Shown here piece by piece: positions 34,934 through 44,890 of a DNA stretch of 64,000 nt. Both the position numbers and the translations under genes were made by a program. Source of the DNA: Microbacterium trichothecenolyticum (GTDB lineage: Bacteria > Actinomycetota > Actinomycetes > Actinomycetales > Microbacteriaceae); the NCBI RefSeq assembly GCF_030818955.1, contig NZ_JAUTBF010000001.1:2666001-2730000 (forward strand), read 5' to 3'. Under the pieces are notes generated by a model. The model saw nothing but the letters and a program-made list of their open reading frames with translations. It was not told where the DNA came from and searched no databases. Numbering within the stretch: position 1 is the first letter of the stretch; each line of letters starts with the position of its first letter.

Positions 34934-35701
34934 GTGCGTGCTGTGGATGCGTTGGAGGCCCTCGAGCTTGCGGGTTCGACTCAGCGCGGTCTGGTGACGA
35001 CCGCTCAGGCGCGCGAAGCGGGCCTGAGCGGGGTCGACCTGACACGCCTTGCCGACGCAGGCAAGCTTCTTCGTGTCCGCCACGGCGTGTACGTACTGCC
35101 GTCGGCCGGTTCGGATCGTCTACAGGATTTGCGGGCTGCATGGTTGGCAGCCTCAGCGAACGGAGAGGTCGTCGTCTCGAGGGCGTCGGCGTCGGCCGTG
35201 CACGGCCTCGGCGATCTCGTCCCGGCGGCGCACGAGTTCACCGCGGCCGTGCGGCGGCAGAGCACGCTTCCCGATGTTCGCTTCCACCGTGCCGCTCTCG
35301 AAGACGTCGATGTGACCGTGGTCGATGGCCTGCCCGTCACGACCGTGGTCCGCACGGTCGGCGATCTCGTCGCGTCATCGCTGGATTCGGATCAGCTCGC
35401 GCGGGTGCTGTCCGATGCGGTGGAGCGTCCCGGTGTCGACGTGGAGGCTCTCGTGACCGTGCTCACACCCTATGCTGCTCGGTACGGATTCGATTCGGGA
35501 CGCGCAATGCTGGCGGAGGTGGCGCCCGGATACCTCGCTGCGACGCTTCGCAGCGTTGTTGACGAAGCCGTGATGCTTTCGAGCCAGTTTCGACAGCAGG
35601 CGCTGGACCTTCTCGAAGAGCCGGGCGGCGCGAACGCGCTCTTGGCGCTCTTCCACGACCGGCTCGCCCGCGGCGATTCACCCGTGCGGAAGGACACGTA
35701 G
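34934..35701 (+). CDS. AbiEi-family antitoxin (type IV toxin-antitoxin)
   Basis: This 255-residue protein has an N-terminal winged-helix domain (STQRGLVTTAQAREAGLSGV, LTRLADAGKLLRVRHGVYVL), the AbiEi_4 arrangement, followed by the PF11459-like part (VVSRASASAVHGLGDLVPAA, VTVVDGLPVTTVVRTVGDLV). It is the cognate antitoxin and repressor for the next gene, with which it shares one base (TAGTG). GTG start. AbiE aborts phage infection and stabilises DNA segments. Confidence 0.88.
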   Translation: MRAVDALEALELAGSTQRGLVTTAQAREAGLSGVDLTRLADAGKLLRVRHGVYVLPSAGSDRLQDLRAAWLAASANGEVVVSRASASAVHGLGDLVPAAHEFTAAVRRQSTLPDVRFHRAALEDVDVTVVDGLPVTTVVRTVGDLVASSLDSDQLARVLSDAVERPGVDVEALVTVLTPYAARYGFDSGRAMLAEVAPGYLAATLRSVVDEAVMLSSQFRQQALDLLEEPGGANALLALFHDRLARGDSPVRKDT

Positions 35702-36636
35702 TGGCGCTGACAGCAGTCGAGCTCGCCCGCTTTGCTCGTTCGGTCGGCGCGAAGCTGAACACGGAGGCTCGCCACCGCGGCGTCGCAGCGGATGTCATCC
35801 GTAAGCAGTACGTTTTCACGCTGTTCTTGAGCAGGCTCTTCGGCGCGGACCCTCAGCCGCCATGGGTGCTCCTCGGGGGGAACGCGCTCCTCATCCGAAC
35901 AGGTGGAGGGCGGTTCACGCAGGACATCGACCTGGCTCGCCAGAGTGCATGGACAACAGCCGAAGACGTGCGATGCGAGCTGCAGTCGCTCGCTGATGCT
36001 CCTGCTGCTCGAGACCCGTTCACGTTCATCATCGCCTCGGTCGAAGCGCACTCCGAAGTCGACCCGTTCGGCTATGGAGCGAAGACGGCAAGCGCGAAGG
36101 TGCAGGCCCGACTCGGTTCACAGGTGTTCGAGGTGTTCACTATCGATCTCACGGAGCGACGCCACCTCGATGTTCCCGTCGACCACGTGCCGTTGAGGGT
36201 GGTAATCCCGCACGCGACTCTCTCTGAGCTTCCATCGGTGCCGACGACCCCGCTGGAGAATCACCTGGCCGACAAGGTATGCGCGATGTATGAGTTGCAC
36301 GGCCGTGACCGAACCTCTCCGTCGACTCGATACCGGGACCTCGCCGACATCGTTCGCATCTTGGATGCCGGTCCCCTCAACGCAGAGCGTTTGATCACGG
36401 TGCTGGGCCGTGAATCGGGTCGACGCAGGATGACCTTGCCAGAGCGACTGGTGGCGCCTTCAGATCAGTGGCGCGATGCGTTCCCGCGCCAGGCAAGGAC
36501 ATTCGCCGAATACCCGAGCCGGCTCTATCCGCTCGACGCGTCCTTGGACGAGGCCCGTTCGTGTCTGGACCCGATTCTGTCGGGTGAACGAACATCGGGT
36601 ACGTGGGATTCCGAGACGCGGTCCTGGTTCGAATAA
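35701..36636 (+). CDS. AbiEii-family nucleotidyltransferase toxin
   Basis: This 311-residue toxin has the nucleotidyltransferase core GGNALLIR at residues 59-66 and RFTQDIDL at 71-78, with the metal-binding Asp75/Asp77 pair. Later it has ENHLADKVCAMYE and RYRDLADIVRIL, typical AbiEii helices including the Lys and Asp expected for catalysis. AbiEii transfers nucleotides to an RNA target (tRNA in mycobacterial homologues) and stops growth when unopposed. GTG start overlaps the antitoxin stop by one base. All key residues are present, so the pair looks functional. Confidence 0.9.
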   Translation: MALTAVELARFARSVGAKLNTEARHRGVAADVIRKQYVFTLFLSRLFGADPQPPWVLLGGNALLIRTGGGRFTQDIDLARQSAWTTAEDVRCELQSLADAPAARDPFTFIIASVEAHSEVDPFGYGAKTASAKVQARLGSQVFEVFTIDLTERRHLDVPVDHVPLRVVIPHATLSELPSVPTTPLENHLADKVCAMYELHGRDRTSPSTRYRDLADIVRILDAGPLNAERLITVLGRESGRRRMTLPERLVAPSDQWRDAFPRQARTFAEYPSRLYPLDASLDEARSCLDPILSGERTSGTWDSETRSWFE

Positions 36637-36696
36637 ATCGGGTGGGTCCGCGCGCGCAACATGCATGTCCGAGCCCCGACCTACGCTGTAACCGAT

Positions 36697-36930
36697 ATGG
36701 ACCTGGAAGAAGTAGACCGGCTGTGGGAGCAGCATCCGGCGTGGAGACTGCTGCGGGCGCGCAACGCGCCGCTCGTCCTTGCCTTTCTCGGTGAGCGATT
36801 TATCGATGATCGATTGGGAATGGGCGATGGCCCGCCTGGGCAGGTGACATCCGCACGTCCCGTCGGAGTCCTTGCCTCCGGGGGCGTGACCGGGTCTCAC
36901 TTCGCGGCCAGTTCTTCGATATCGGCATGA
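36697..36930 (+). pseudogene. Truncated JetA (DUF3375) N-terminus, Wadjet remnant
   Basis: The first about 45 residues read MDLEEVDRLWEQHPAWRLLR and NAPLVLAFLGERFIDDRLGM, a very good match to the start of DUF3375/JetA, the kleisin-like subunit of the Wadjet plasmid-defence SMC complex. After about 36830 the frame (GPPGQVTSARPV...) no longer resembles the family and stops at 36930, against about 480 residues for the intact protein. jetB, jetC and jetD are not found nearby. It is a deletion scar left between AbiE and the large helicase gene. Confidence 0.72.
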
Positions 36931-37044
36931 CATCCACCGTCAGACGACGCGAGCAAGTCAGAAGAGTTCGCGTTCCGGAAGCGCGCACACGATCATCTAG
37001 GCTCCGATACCACGGCCGAGTCGAACGGACGTCGGGGGGATGTC

Positions 37045-40000
37045 ATGACTATCGATACACGTCACATCATCGGCGGGTCCGTCGACGACCTGGCAGAGGG
37101 TCTTCGTCCATTCATCGAGCGAGTGTTCGCGGAGCGTCTCCCGGACGGGCCGTCGTGGGTGCAGATTCTCGCGCACAAAGACGAGCTTGCGGGCAGACCC
37201 ACCTCGCACCATCACGCGAATGATGTCGGACTGATGCTGCGGGTGATGACCGAGAAGTTGGGCAACCTCGGCTACCCCTTCGACGGGCGTCTTTCCCGAC
37301 AGGCGACGAACTGGTCGAGTGAGCTGCGTGAGGTGCGTAACAAGTACGCGCATCAGGTCGATTTCAGTCTCGCCGAGACGTATCGGGCGCTCGATTCGGC
37401 CGAATTGCTCCTGCGCGAGATCGGTGCGGAGGACGAAGCGCAGCGGATTGCGGCGCGCAAGTCGGCGGTGCTGGCGGCGCTGGGCGGTGGCGTCACGGGC
37501 CGCCCGCTTCCGTCACCGCCCAGTGCCCCGCTCCCCGCGCCACCTGTTGTTCCACCTCCTGCGACGGCTCCGCCGGAGACCGCCACCTCACCATCCCCCG
37601 AGTCGGAGGCCGCGGAAACGTTGCCGCTCACCCGCCGTCAACGGCGCGAGCAGCCCGAAACGGACGAGTCCGCGACACCACCCAGTCCGGCGTCGAGCGC
37701 GCATCTGTCGCTCGACGCGGTCAGCGAGCTCAGCTACGCCATGGCACACGCGCGCATCGTGCCGGTGCAGGAGGTTCGGGTCTTGTACACCGGGCCCGAG
37801 CTTCGCGGAGCATCCCTCGCGATCGAGGCCAGCACGGCGAACGGTTCGCTGGGGGCGCCCAAAGTCGTGATTCTCGACCTCGCGCCCGGTCTCAAGACGC
37901 TCGTTGGGCTCGACCTGCTGTCGCTCGATCCCGCTGCGATGCTCCAAGTCGACACGGAGCAGCCTGGCTCCATCACCCTCACTCTGCGTGGCCCGGACGG
38001 CGCGGTGATCGCCGATCATCGGCATCCGGTCACTGTTCTTGCGGCGAACCAGTGGATCGCCCGGGAGCTGCACCTCGGCCTCGAGCTCCTGGCATCCTTC
38101 GCTCAGCCGCAGTCGGCCGCGCTGACGCCGGTCCTGCGACGAGCCTCGGACGTGCTGGGACAGTCGAGCGGCCGCACAGAGCTCGACGGGTATCAGAGCG
38201 ACAACCCGGCGCGGGTGGACGCGATGGTCGCGGCCATCTGGGATGCCGTGCGCGAACTCGACATCCGCTATGCGGAGCCTCCGGCGAGTTGGGGCCTGCG
38301 AGGTCAGAAGATCCGCACGCCGCAAGAAGTGCTTGAGGGACGACTCGGAACGTGCCTCGATACGACCTTGACGCTCGCCGCGTTGCTCGAGCAGGTCGGA
38401 ATCAACTCGACGCTGTGGGCCGTGGACGGTCACATCTTCCTCGGGTACTGGCGTGAGAACGGCAGCCTCGGCCTGCCCGCGACCACCGACATCGAAGAAG
38501 CGGTCAACCTCGCGAAGCTGGGCCGAATCTCACTGCTTGAGACGACACAGGTGACCGGCGGCGCGGGATCCGCCCCGTTCGACGTCGCCCGCGCCACGCC
38601 GCAGCCCTACCTCGAGTCGCGCCGCGGCGAGATTCTCGGCATCACCGACGTGCGCGCGGCCCGCGAGAACGGAATCTTCCCGCTCCCCAGCCGCACGGTG
38701 GATGCCGACGGCGAGGTGACCGTCGTCGAGTATCGCCCGCTGGACCGCGTGCTGGCGCCTTTCGTCGCCGACCAGCGCGATGCGCAGGGCCGCGCAGTGG
38801 CTCCGCCGCGCGTGGCGCAGTGGAAGAACGCTCTGCTCGATCTGAGTCTGCGCAATCGCCTCATCAACTTCACGAGTCGCGCGGGCTATCAACTCGCGGT
38901 GCCGGGGGCGGCACTGGGCCGCCTCGAGGACATGATCAACGGGGGAGCGAGCGTCACGCTTCTCGCGTCCGACGACGTCCCCGAGATCGCGCGCGAGCGT
39001 GGCATCCGCTTCGGTCGCGACCGCGACGCGGCCGAACGAGAGGCGCTTCTGGCCGACAAGAGGCAGGCGCACCTGACCGACGTCACACAGGCGGCCTACA
39101 CGACGAGGCTGCGCGCTTTGGCCGCGAAAGCGAAGACCGTCACCGAAGAGACCGGCGCGAACAACCTGTACCTCGCCTTCGGCACCCTGCGATGGGAGTT
39201 CAACGACCGGCAGCTGCAATCCCCGCTCGTTCTCGTCCCGGTGACTCTGGAGAGCGTGTCGCGTGGTCAGTCCTTCCGTCTCGTCCTCGACGAGGCCGGT
39301 GCGTCCACGCCGAACTACTGCCTCCTCGAGAAGCTGAAGGTGAGTTTCGGCATCGAGGTGCCCGGGCTCGCGAATCCGTCGACGGATGCCGCGGGGATCG
39401 ACCTCGGCGCGGCGTTCGACGCGGTGCGCCAGGCGATGGTCGACGCCAAGCGGCCCTTCGTCGTGGAGGACACCGTTCACCTCGGCATCCTGCAGTTCGC
39501 GAAGTTCCGGCTCTGGAAGGATCTCGACGACAACTGGGAAGAGCTCGCGACGAACTCGCTCGTCACCCACCTCATCCAGTCGCCGAATGAGGCCTACATC
39601 GATGCGGTACCGGCGCCGGTCGACGTCGATCTCGATGCGCTGTCGGCGCAGGTCCCCGTCTCCGCGGACTCGTCGCAACTCGAGGCCGTGGTCGAAGCCG
39701 TCGAGGGCCGCACGTTCGTGCTCGAAGGCCCCCCGGGCACCGGCAAGTCGCAGACCATCACGAACCTGCTGGCCCGGTCGTTGGCATCCGGGAAGCGCGT
39801 GCTGTTCGTGGCGGAGAAGCGTGCGGCGCTGGAGGTCGTGAAAGACAGATTGGATGCCGTCGGGCTCGGCGCCTTCTCGCTCGACCTGCATGACAAGGGT
39901 GCACGGCCGAATGCCGTGCGCGAGCAACTCCGGGCGGCGCTCGACGCCACTGCCCGGCCCGATCGCGCGGCGCTGACGGCGCAGCGCGAGGCGGCGGAGT

Positions 40001-43000
40001 CCAGCCGCGGCACGCTGTCGCGCTACGCGCAGCGGGTGCACGAACCGAACGCGGCGGGTCTGTCCCTGTACTCGGCTCGATCGCAGATGTTGGCATCCGC
40101 CGCGGACATCCCGCCCTTGGACGTGCCGCATTCCCTGGTTGCGTCGGGCGATCACATCGACCAGCTGCGCACACTTCTGCGAGAGCTGCCGGCGGTCAGT
40201 GATCTCGCCCGCCCGGCACCGACGCATCCGTGGGGCTTCGTCGATGATCCCGATATCGACGCGGCCGCTCTGCATCGCGCGGCCCGCGACTTCGACGACG
40301 CGCTCGCAGCCATCGGTCCGAATGACCTGCTGTCTCGCGTGCAGACGCCGCAACAGGTGGAAGCGTGGGCGGGTGTCGCTCGCGCGCCGCGCCATGCTCT
40401 CGACGACGTCGACCGAGTGCAGCCCGGGTCGATCGATGACCTCGCTCGGCGGCTTGCAGCGGCGGCCGCGCAGCCGCCCGCATGGCTCGCCCAGGTCGAT
40501 CCGCGGGTGCTCTCGCGAAACGTTCGCGAGATTCACGCGGCCGCCCAGGCCGCGGATGCGTCCTCTTTCTTCGGTCGCAAGAAGCGTCGGCGTGCCGTGC
40601 TGGCCCAGTTTGCGACCGACCTGCGCGTCGATCAGGCCGCGATCGACCTGCGCAGGCTGTCGACACTCACCGGCGCCATGGTCGAGACGGCCGCACAGGT
40701 CGACGAGCTGCGCGGCGAGCTGCAGCGACAGCCCGTCGTCGTCGCGTCCCCGGACGTCAACCCCTACCTGCCTGGCTCGGCGGAGCAGGTGGGAGCCGCC
40801 CTGACGTGGGTGGGGTGGCTCTCGATGGCGCTCGCGTCCGATGCCTCGGCTGCCGGAGACCTGCGCTCAGACCTGCGCCGTGTCTACGAGACCACGGCCC
40901 CGGATGCAGCGTCGGCCGAGCGATACGCGGCGCTCGCCGCCGCATGGCGGGCAATGGCAGCTGCAGCGGGAGGTGGCGCGTCTCCTGACCAGCTCGCCCT
41001 CTGGGCCGGGGATGAAGGAGTTGCGGCGACCTGGGAACGCACTCGTACGGCGCGCAACCTCGCGACGACCGAACCGGTCACGCTCGGCCGCTGGATCGAC
41101 CTGCTCCGACACGTGGAACCTCTGCGGCGCCACGGGATGGATGAAGCGCGGGAGGCGATTCTGGCCGGGCGCGTCCGTGCCGACGACGCGGCGCTCGCCT
41201 TCGACAAGGGTGTCGCCTCGGCATCCATCGATGAACGCGAAGACGCCACCGCGCTCAGCGACTTCGATCCTGCGGCACACAACCGCACGATCGCCCGGTT
41301 TGCCGCGAGTTCGGCAGCCATCCGTGGTGAGCTTCCGCGGGCTCTGCCCGCTGACATCCTGTCGCAGCGGCGGTTCGATCCGACCTTCGACGGCGGCGAC
41401 ATGGGCGCGCTCAAACGTCAGCTCTCGAGGCAGCGCGGCGGGGACAGCGTGCGGACGCTCATGGACAAGTACGGCGATCTGATCACGCAGATCACGCCGT
41501 GCATGCTCATGAGTCCGGAATCGGTCGCGCGGTTCTTCCCCGCCCGCGCCGGGATGTTCGACATCGTGGTGTTCGACGAGGCGTCGCAGATTCGTGTGGC
41601 GGATGCCGTGGGCGCGATGGGGCGAGCGCGTTCCGTCGTGGTGGTGGGAGACTCCAAGCAGATGCCGCCGTCGACCTTCGCCGAGGTGACGGCCGACGTC
41701 GACGAGGCGGAGGCCGATGCGGGCGTCGTCGCAGATGAGGAGTCCATCCTCACGGAGTGCACGCAAGCGCGAGTTCCGAGCAAGTGGCTGTCGTGGCACT
41801 ACCGCAGTCAGGACGAGGCGCTCATCGCCTTCAGCAACCACCAGTACTACGAGAGCCGACTGTCGTCGTTTCCGGCGCCGCTGCGTGACTTCACGGCGTC
41901 CGTGTTCGACGGACGCGCCGCGAAGAAGCCCGACTACGGGCTCTCACTCGTGCGGGTCGACGGCCAGTTCGAACGTTCGGGTGGGCGCGGAATCCTTCGC
42001 ACCAACCGCGTCGAAGCGCAGATGATCGTCGATGAGGTGATTCGGCGGTTCGCCGCAGCCGGCGACACCGCACCGTCGATCGGCATCATCACGTTCAACG
42101 TTCAGCAGCGCGACTTGATCGACAACATGCTGCGCGACGCTCCGGATGAGCGCATCGGTCGCGCGCTCGACGAGCGCGATGGATTGTTCGTGAAGAACCT
42201 CGAAAGCGTGCAGGGCGACGAGCGCGACACCATTCTGTTCTCGGTCGCCTTCAGCAAGAACGACCGCGGAATGCTTCCGCTGAACTTCGGACCGCTGTCC
42301 CGCGCAGGGGGAGAACGCCGGCTGAACGTCGCGGTGACTCGTGCGCGACGACAGGTCGTGCTGTACGCGAGCTTCGATCCCGCGGAGCTTCGTGCCGAGC
42401 AGACTTCGGCCCGTGGGCTCAAAGACCTGAAGTCGTATCTCGAGCTCGCCGCGCGCGGAGTCGCGCCGACGGACGATTCCACGATCCGCGTGCCCGTCAT
42501 CGATCGCCACCGTGACGAGATCGCCGCGGTCCTCACCGAGCGCGGACTCGTCGTGAAGACGGACGTCGGGCTCTCGGACTTCCGTATCGATCTCACGCTC
42601 GCCTCCGCGTCCGACCCCGCGCAGCCGCTCGTCGCCGTCCTGCTCGACGGAGAAGGCTGGCGTGCGCGCCGAACGGTGGCTGATCGCGATGGTCTGCCCG
42701 TCGATGTCCTCGGTAGGCTCATGCGCTGGCCGGGCATTGAGAGGGTGTGGCTGCCGGAGTGGCTCGATGATCCGGATGGCACGGCCGACCGACTTGTCGC
42801 GGCGGTGGAGGCGGCTGAGGCTGGCGGCTTGTCCGTTGCAGCCGCGGCGGTTGCGGCAGCCGATGATCTCGTTCCACTCGCGACGGAGGAGCCGCTGGAG
42901 GCTCTGCGTGACGGAACACCGCCGGGGGTGGAGGACGAGGAAGTCGTCGCTGTGACGCATCCGCACGTCCGCCCCTTCGTGCCCTGGCCGATGACGACGT

Positions 43001-43521
43001 CCGGGGGAGTCGGCGTGCTCGATGCGCTTCCGAGCCGATCTGCTGTTGAGCGGGTTCGCGCCGCCCTGGTGGAGGTCATCGCCGCCGAGGGGCCAATCTC
43101 GCGAGCACGCTTGGTGAGACTGGTGGCGGAATCGTTCGGACTGTCTCGTGTATCAGGCGCGCGGGCTGCGGCGATCCTCGAGCTGATTCCGGCTACTTCC
43201 CTTCGCCCGGGGGACGAGCAGTTCGTCTGGCCGACGGACGTGGATGTCGCCACCTGGCGCGATGTTCGCACGAGTGCTCCGGGGGAGAGCCGACCGCTTG
43301 AGTCCGTCGCGCTGGAAGAGATCGCGAACGCGATGGCCGTCGTCGCTCAGCTCGGGGGTGGGGTGCGCGAGGACGAGATCAAGCGAGAGGCTCTGCGGCT
43401 GTTCGGGGGGAAGCGGATGACGCCCCAGATCTCCGAGCGACTTGCCGAGGCTTTGACGGTGGCGGTGGCCACTCGACGGGTCGAGCTTGCGCCGTCGGGG
43501 GCCTATCTCGCGCGTTTCTGA
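37045..43521 (+). CDS. HEPN-DUF4011-SF1 helicase-nuclease (Hhe-like anti-phage protein)
   Basis: This giant 2158-residue protein has the following order. A Swt1-type HEPN-like domain spans residues about 1-130 with an RX4H motif (Arg98-His103 in VRNKYAH). A Pro-rich linker covers about 150-215, followed by a transglutaminase-like/DUF4011 region (LEGRLGTCLDTTLTLAALLE; QWKNALLDLSLRNRLINF near 590). The SF1 helicase has Walker A GPPGTGKS 895-902, Walker B DEAS 1511-1514, GDSKQMPP 1535-1542 and HYRSQ near 1585. The Vsr/MTES_1575-type nuclease has Asp1868 and Glu1870 in LLDGEGW, and a DUF3320-like tail follows. This architecture matches the reported DUF4011-helicase-Vsr (Hhe) defence system. Start ATG has GGGGGG upstream. 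The exonuclease gene follows 62 bp later. Confidence 0.88.
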   Translation: MTIDTRHIIGGSVDDLAEGLRPFIERVFAERLPDGPSWVQILAHKDELAGRPTSHHHANDVGLMLRVMTEKLGNLGYPFDGRLSRQATNWSSELREVRNKYAHQVDFSLAETYRALDSAELLLREIGAEDEAQRIAARKSAVLAALGGGVTGRPLPSPPSAPLPAPPVVPPPATAPPETATSPSPESEAAETLPLTRRQRREQPETDESATPPSPASSAHLSLDAVSELSYAMAHARIVPVQEVRVLYTGPELRGASLAIEASTANGSLGAPKVVILDLAPGLKTLVGLDLLSLDPAAMLQVDTEQPGSITLTLRGPDGAVIADHRHPVTVLAANQWIARELHLGLELLASFAQPQSAALTPVLRRASDVLGQSSGRTELDGYQSDNPARVDAMVAAIWDAVRELDIRYAEPPASWGLRGQKIRTPQEVLEGRLGTCLDTTLTLAALLEQVGINSTLWAVDGHIFLGYWRENGSLGLPATTDIEEAVNLAKLGRISLLETTQVTGGAGSAPFDVARATPQPYLESRRGEILGITDVRAARENGIFPLPSRTVDADGEVTVVEYRPLDRVLAPFVADQRDAQGRAVAPPRVAQWKNALLDLSLRNRLINFTSRAGYQLAVPGAALGRLEDMINGGASVTLLASDDVPEIARERGIRFGRDRDAAEREALLADKRQAHLTDVTQAAYTTRLRALAAKAKTVTEETGANNLYLAFGTLRWEFNDRQLQSPLVLVPVTLESVSRGQSFRLVLDEAGASTPNYCLLEKLKVSFGIEVPGLANPSTDAAGIDLGAAFDAVRQAMVDAKRPFVVEDTVHLGILQFAKFRLWKDLDDNWEELATNSLVTHLIQSPNEAYIDAVPAPVDVDLDALSAQVPVSADSSQLEAVVEAVEGRTFVLEGPPGTGKSQTITNLLARSLASGKRVLFVAEKRAALEVVKDRLDAVGLGAFSLDLHDKGARPNAVREQLRAALDATARPDRAALTAQREAAESSRGTLSRYAQRVHEPNAAGLSLYSARSQMLASAADIPPLDVPHSLVASGDHIDQLRTLLRELPAVSDLARPAPTHPWGFVDDPDIDAAALHRAARDFDDALAAIGPNDLLSRVQTPQQVEAWAGVARAPRHALDDVDRVQPGSIDDLARRLAAAAAQPPAWLAQVDPRVLSRNVREIHAAAQAADASSFFGRKKRRRAVLAQFATDLRVDQAAIDLRRLSTLTGAMVETAAQVDELRGELQRQPVVVASPDVNPYLPGSAEQVGAALTWVGWLSMALASDASAAGDLRSDLRRVYETTAPDAASAERYAALAAAWRAMAAAAGGGASPDQLALWAGDEGVAATWERTRTARNLATTEPVTLGRWIDLLRHVEPLRRHGMDEAREAILAGRVRADDAALAFDKGVASASIDEREDATALSDFDPAAHNRTIARFAASSAAIRGELPRALPADILSQRRFDPTFDGGDMGALKRQLSRQRGGDSVRTLMDKYGDLITQITPCMLMSPESVARFFPARAGMFDIVVFDEASQIRVADAVGAMGRARSVVVVGDSKQMPPSTFAEVTADVDEAEADAGVVADEESILTECTQARVPSKWLSWHYRSQDEALIAFSNHQYYESRLSSFPAPLRDFTASVFDGRAAKKPDYGLSLVRVDGQFERSGGRGILRTNRVEAQMIVDEVIRRFAAAGDTAPSIGIITFNVQQRDLIDNMLRDAPDERIGRALDERDGLFVKNLESVQGDERDTILFSVAFSKNDRGMLPLNFGPLSRAGGERRLNVAVTRARRQVVLYASFDPAELRAEQTSARGLKDLKSYLELAARGVAPTDDSTIRVPVIDRHRDEIAAVLTERGLVVKTDVGLSDFRIDLTLASASDPAQPLVAVLLDGEGWRARRTVADRDGLPVDVLGRLMRWPGIERVWLPEWLDDPDGTADRLVAAVEAAEAGGLSVAAAAVAAADDLVPLATEEPLEALRDGTPPGVEDEEVVAVTHPHVRPFVPWPMTTSGGVGVLDALPSRSAVERVRAALVEVIAAEGPISRARLVRLVAESFGLSRVSGARAAAILELIPATSLRPGDEQFVWPTDVDVATWRDVRTSAPGESRPLESVALEEIANAMAVVAQLGGGVREDEIKREALRLFGGKRMTPQISERLAEALTVAVATRRVELAPSGAYLARF

Positions 43522-43583
43522 GGTGTTCGGATCGAGTTCAGACGACGGATAGAGTGACCCCGATCAACACATGGGGGCGCACT

Positions 43584-44804
43584 ATGGGGCGAGGATTCGC
43601 GGTCGTCGATCTCGAGACGACAGGTCTCTTTCCGCAGAAGCACGATCGCATCGTCGAGGTGGCGATCGTGCATGTGTCGCCGACCGGCGTCGTCGAGGGG
43701 GTCTGGGAAACACTCGTCAATCCGATGCGCGATACGGGTGCGCAGCGCATCCACGGCATCAGTGCCGCTGCTGTCGCGCGGGCTCCGGAGTTCGGTGCAC
43801 TGGCACCGTCCATCGCCTCGCTTCTGCGCGGGCGGGTGCCTGTCGCGCACAACGCGAGTTTCGACGCGCGGTTCTTGGCCCACTCCATGGAGCAAGCCGG
43901 TCTGGCGTGTCCCGAGTACGAGTACTGGATGTGCACGATGCAGCTCGCGGGCACATTCCTGCCGGGCAATCGGAGTCTCGCCGACTGCAGTGCCGCGATC
44001 GGGTACGCGATGCAGAACGCCCATCGCGCTTCGGCGGATGCTCTCGCCGCGGCGGCGCTCCTTCGCGCCTACATCGGCGCGGGTCACGATCCCGCGTGGT
44101 GGGATGGGTGGCTCGCTACCGCGGGGGAGTGGCCGGATGAGCCGTGCGACACGACAGCTTGGCTGGCGCGCACGGACTCCGACACGGCACCGCGGTCAGT
44201 TCTCGAGCGTTTGCACGTGGACGTCGCGGCCGACGCCGCCGTCGACGACGGCGCCCTGAATCTCGACTACCTCGCTCTGCTCGATCGCGTCCTCCTCGAT
44301 CGGTACATGTCCGCGACCGAGACCGACGACCTCATTCGATTCGCCGCGGAGCTCGGTCTTTCAAGCACCGCGGTGCGCCGTCTCCACCGTGCCTACTTCG
44401 ACGGGTTGGTCTCGGCGGCCTGGGCGGACGATCAGCTCACCGCCGACGAGTGGGCTGATATCCAGAAGATCGGTGGCCTGCTCGAGATCGACGCGGAAAC
44501 GATCGCCGGAGCCGCTTCGAAACCGGATGCCGCGGCCCCGACCCTCACCACCGGCTTCCGCCTTTCACCGGGAGACACCGTCGTCATCACCGGCGACACG
44601 CGCCGAGATCGAGCGGCGTGGTTCCAGATCCTCACCCAGCGCGGTCTCATCCCGAAAGACAGCATGGTGAAGAAGGCCAAGGTGCTTGTGGCCGCCGACC
44701 CCGACTCGATGTCGGGGAAGGCGCGGCAGGCGCGAGCGTGGGGGATTCCGATCGTCACGGAGGAGGGGCTGGAGAGGTTGATGGGGCTGGGGGTCGCTGA
44801 GTAG
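43584..44804 (+). CDS. DEDDh exonuclease (DnaQ/epsilon-like) with C-terminal BRCT domain
   Basis: This 406-residue protein begins with a 3'-5' exonuclease domain: FAVVDLETTG (Exo I, Asp-Glu), VAHNASFDARFL (Exo II) and HRASADALAAAALLRAYI (Exo III, DEDDh His and Asp). A middle helical TerB-like segment (LDRVLLDRYMSATETDDLIR ... WADDQLTADEWADIQ) follows. The BRCT domain near the end (DTVVITGDTRRDRAAWFQIL ... VAADPDSMSGKARQARAWGI) can bind phosphoproteins or DNA ends. Start ATG 43584 is preferred; a GTG at 43554 adds ten residues. Its position behind the helicase suggests a joint nucleolytic role, but similar proteins also occur alone as repair factors. Confidence 0.85.
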   Translation: MGRGFAVVDLETTGLFPQKHDRIVEVAIVHVSPTGVVEGVWETLVNPMRDTGAQRIHGISAAAVARAPEFGALAPSIASLLRGRVPVAHNASFDARFLAHSMEQAGLACPEYEYWMCTMQLAGTFLPGNRSLADCSAAIGYAMQNAHRASADALAAAALLRAYIGAGHDPAWWDGWLATAGEWPDEPCDTTAWLARTDSDTAPRSVLERLHVDVAADAAVDDGALNLDYLALLDRVLLDRYMSATETDDLIRFAAELGLSSTAVRRLHRAYFDGLVSAAWADDQLTADEWADIQKIGGLLEIDAETIAGAASKPDAAAPTLTTGFRLSPGDTVVITGDTRRDRAAWFQILTQRGLIPKDSMVKKAKVLVAADPDSMSGKARQARAWGIPIVTEEGLERLMGLGVAE

Positions 44805-44890
44805 CGGCGCCGAGAAGCCGCAGCGTCCAGGGCGGCGACCCAGCAATTTATGGCGTTATGTGACCGTGCCCACCGCGTTGTGCGGCGGTG

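Noticed and set aside
36627..36660. A tRNA-like GGTTCGAAT stretch
   Set aside because: It is the coding end of the AbiEii gene and no cloverleaf partner arms are found around it.
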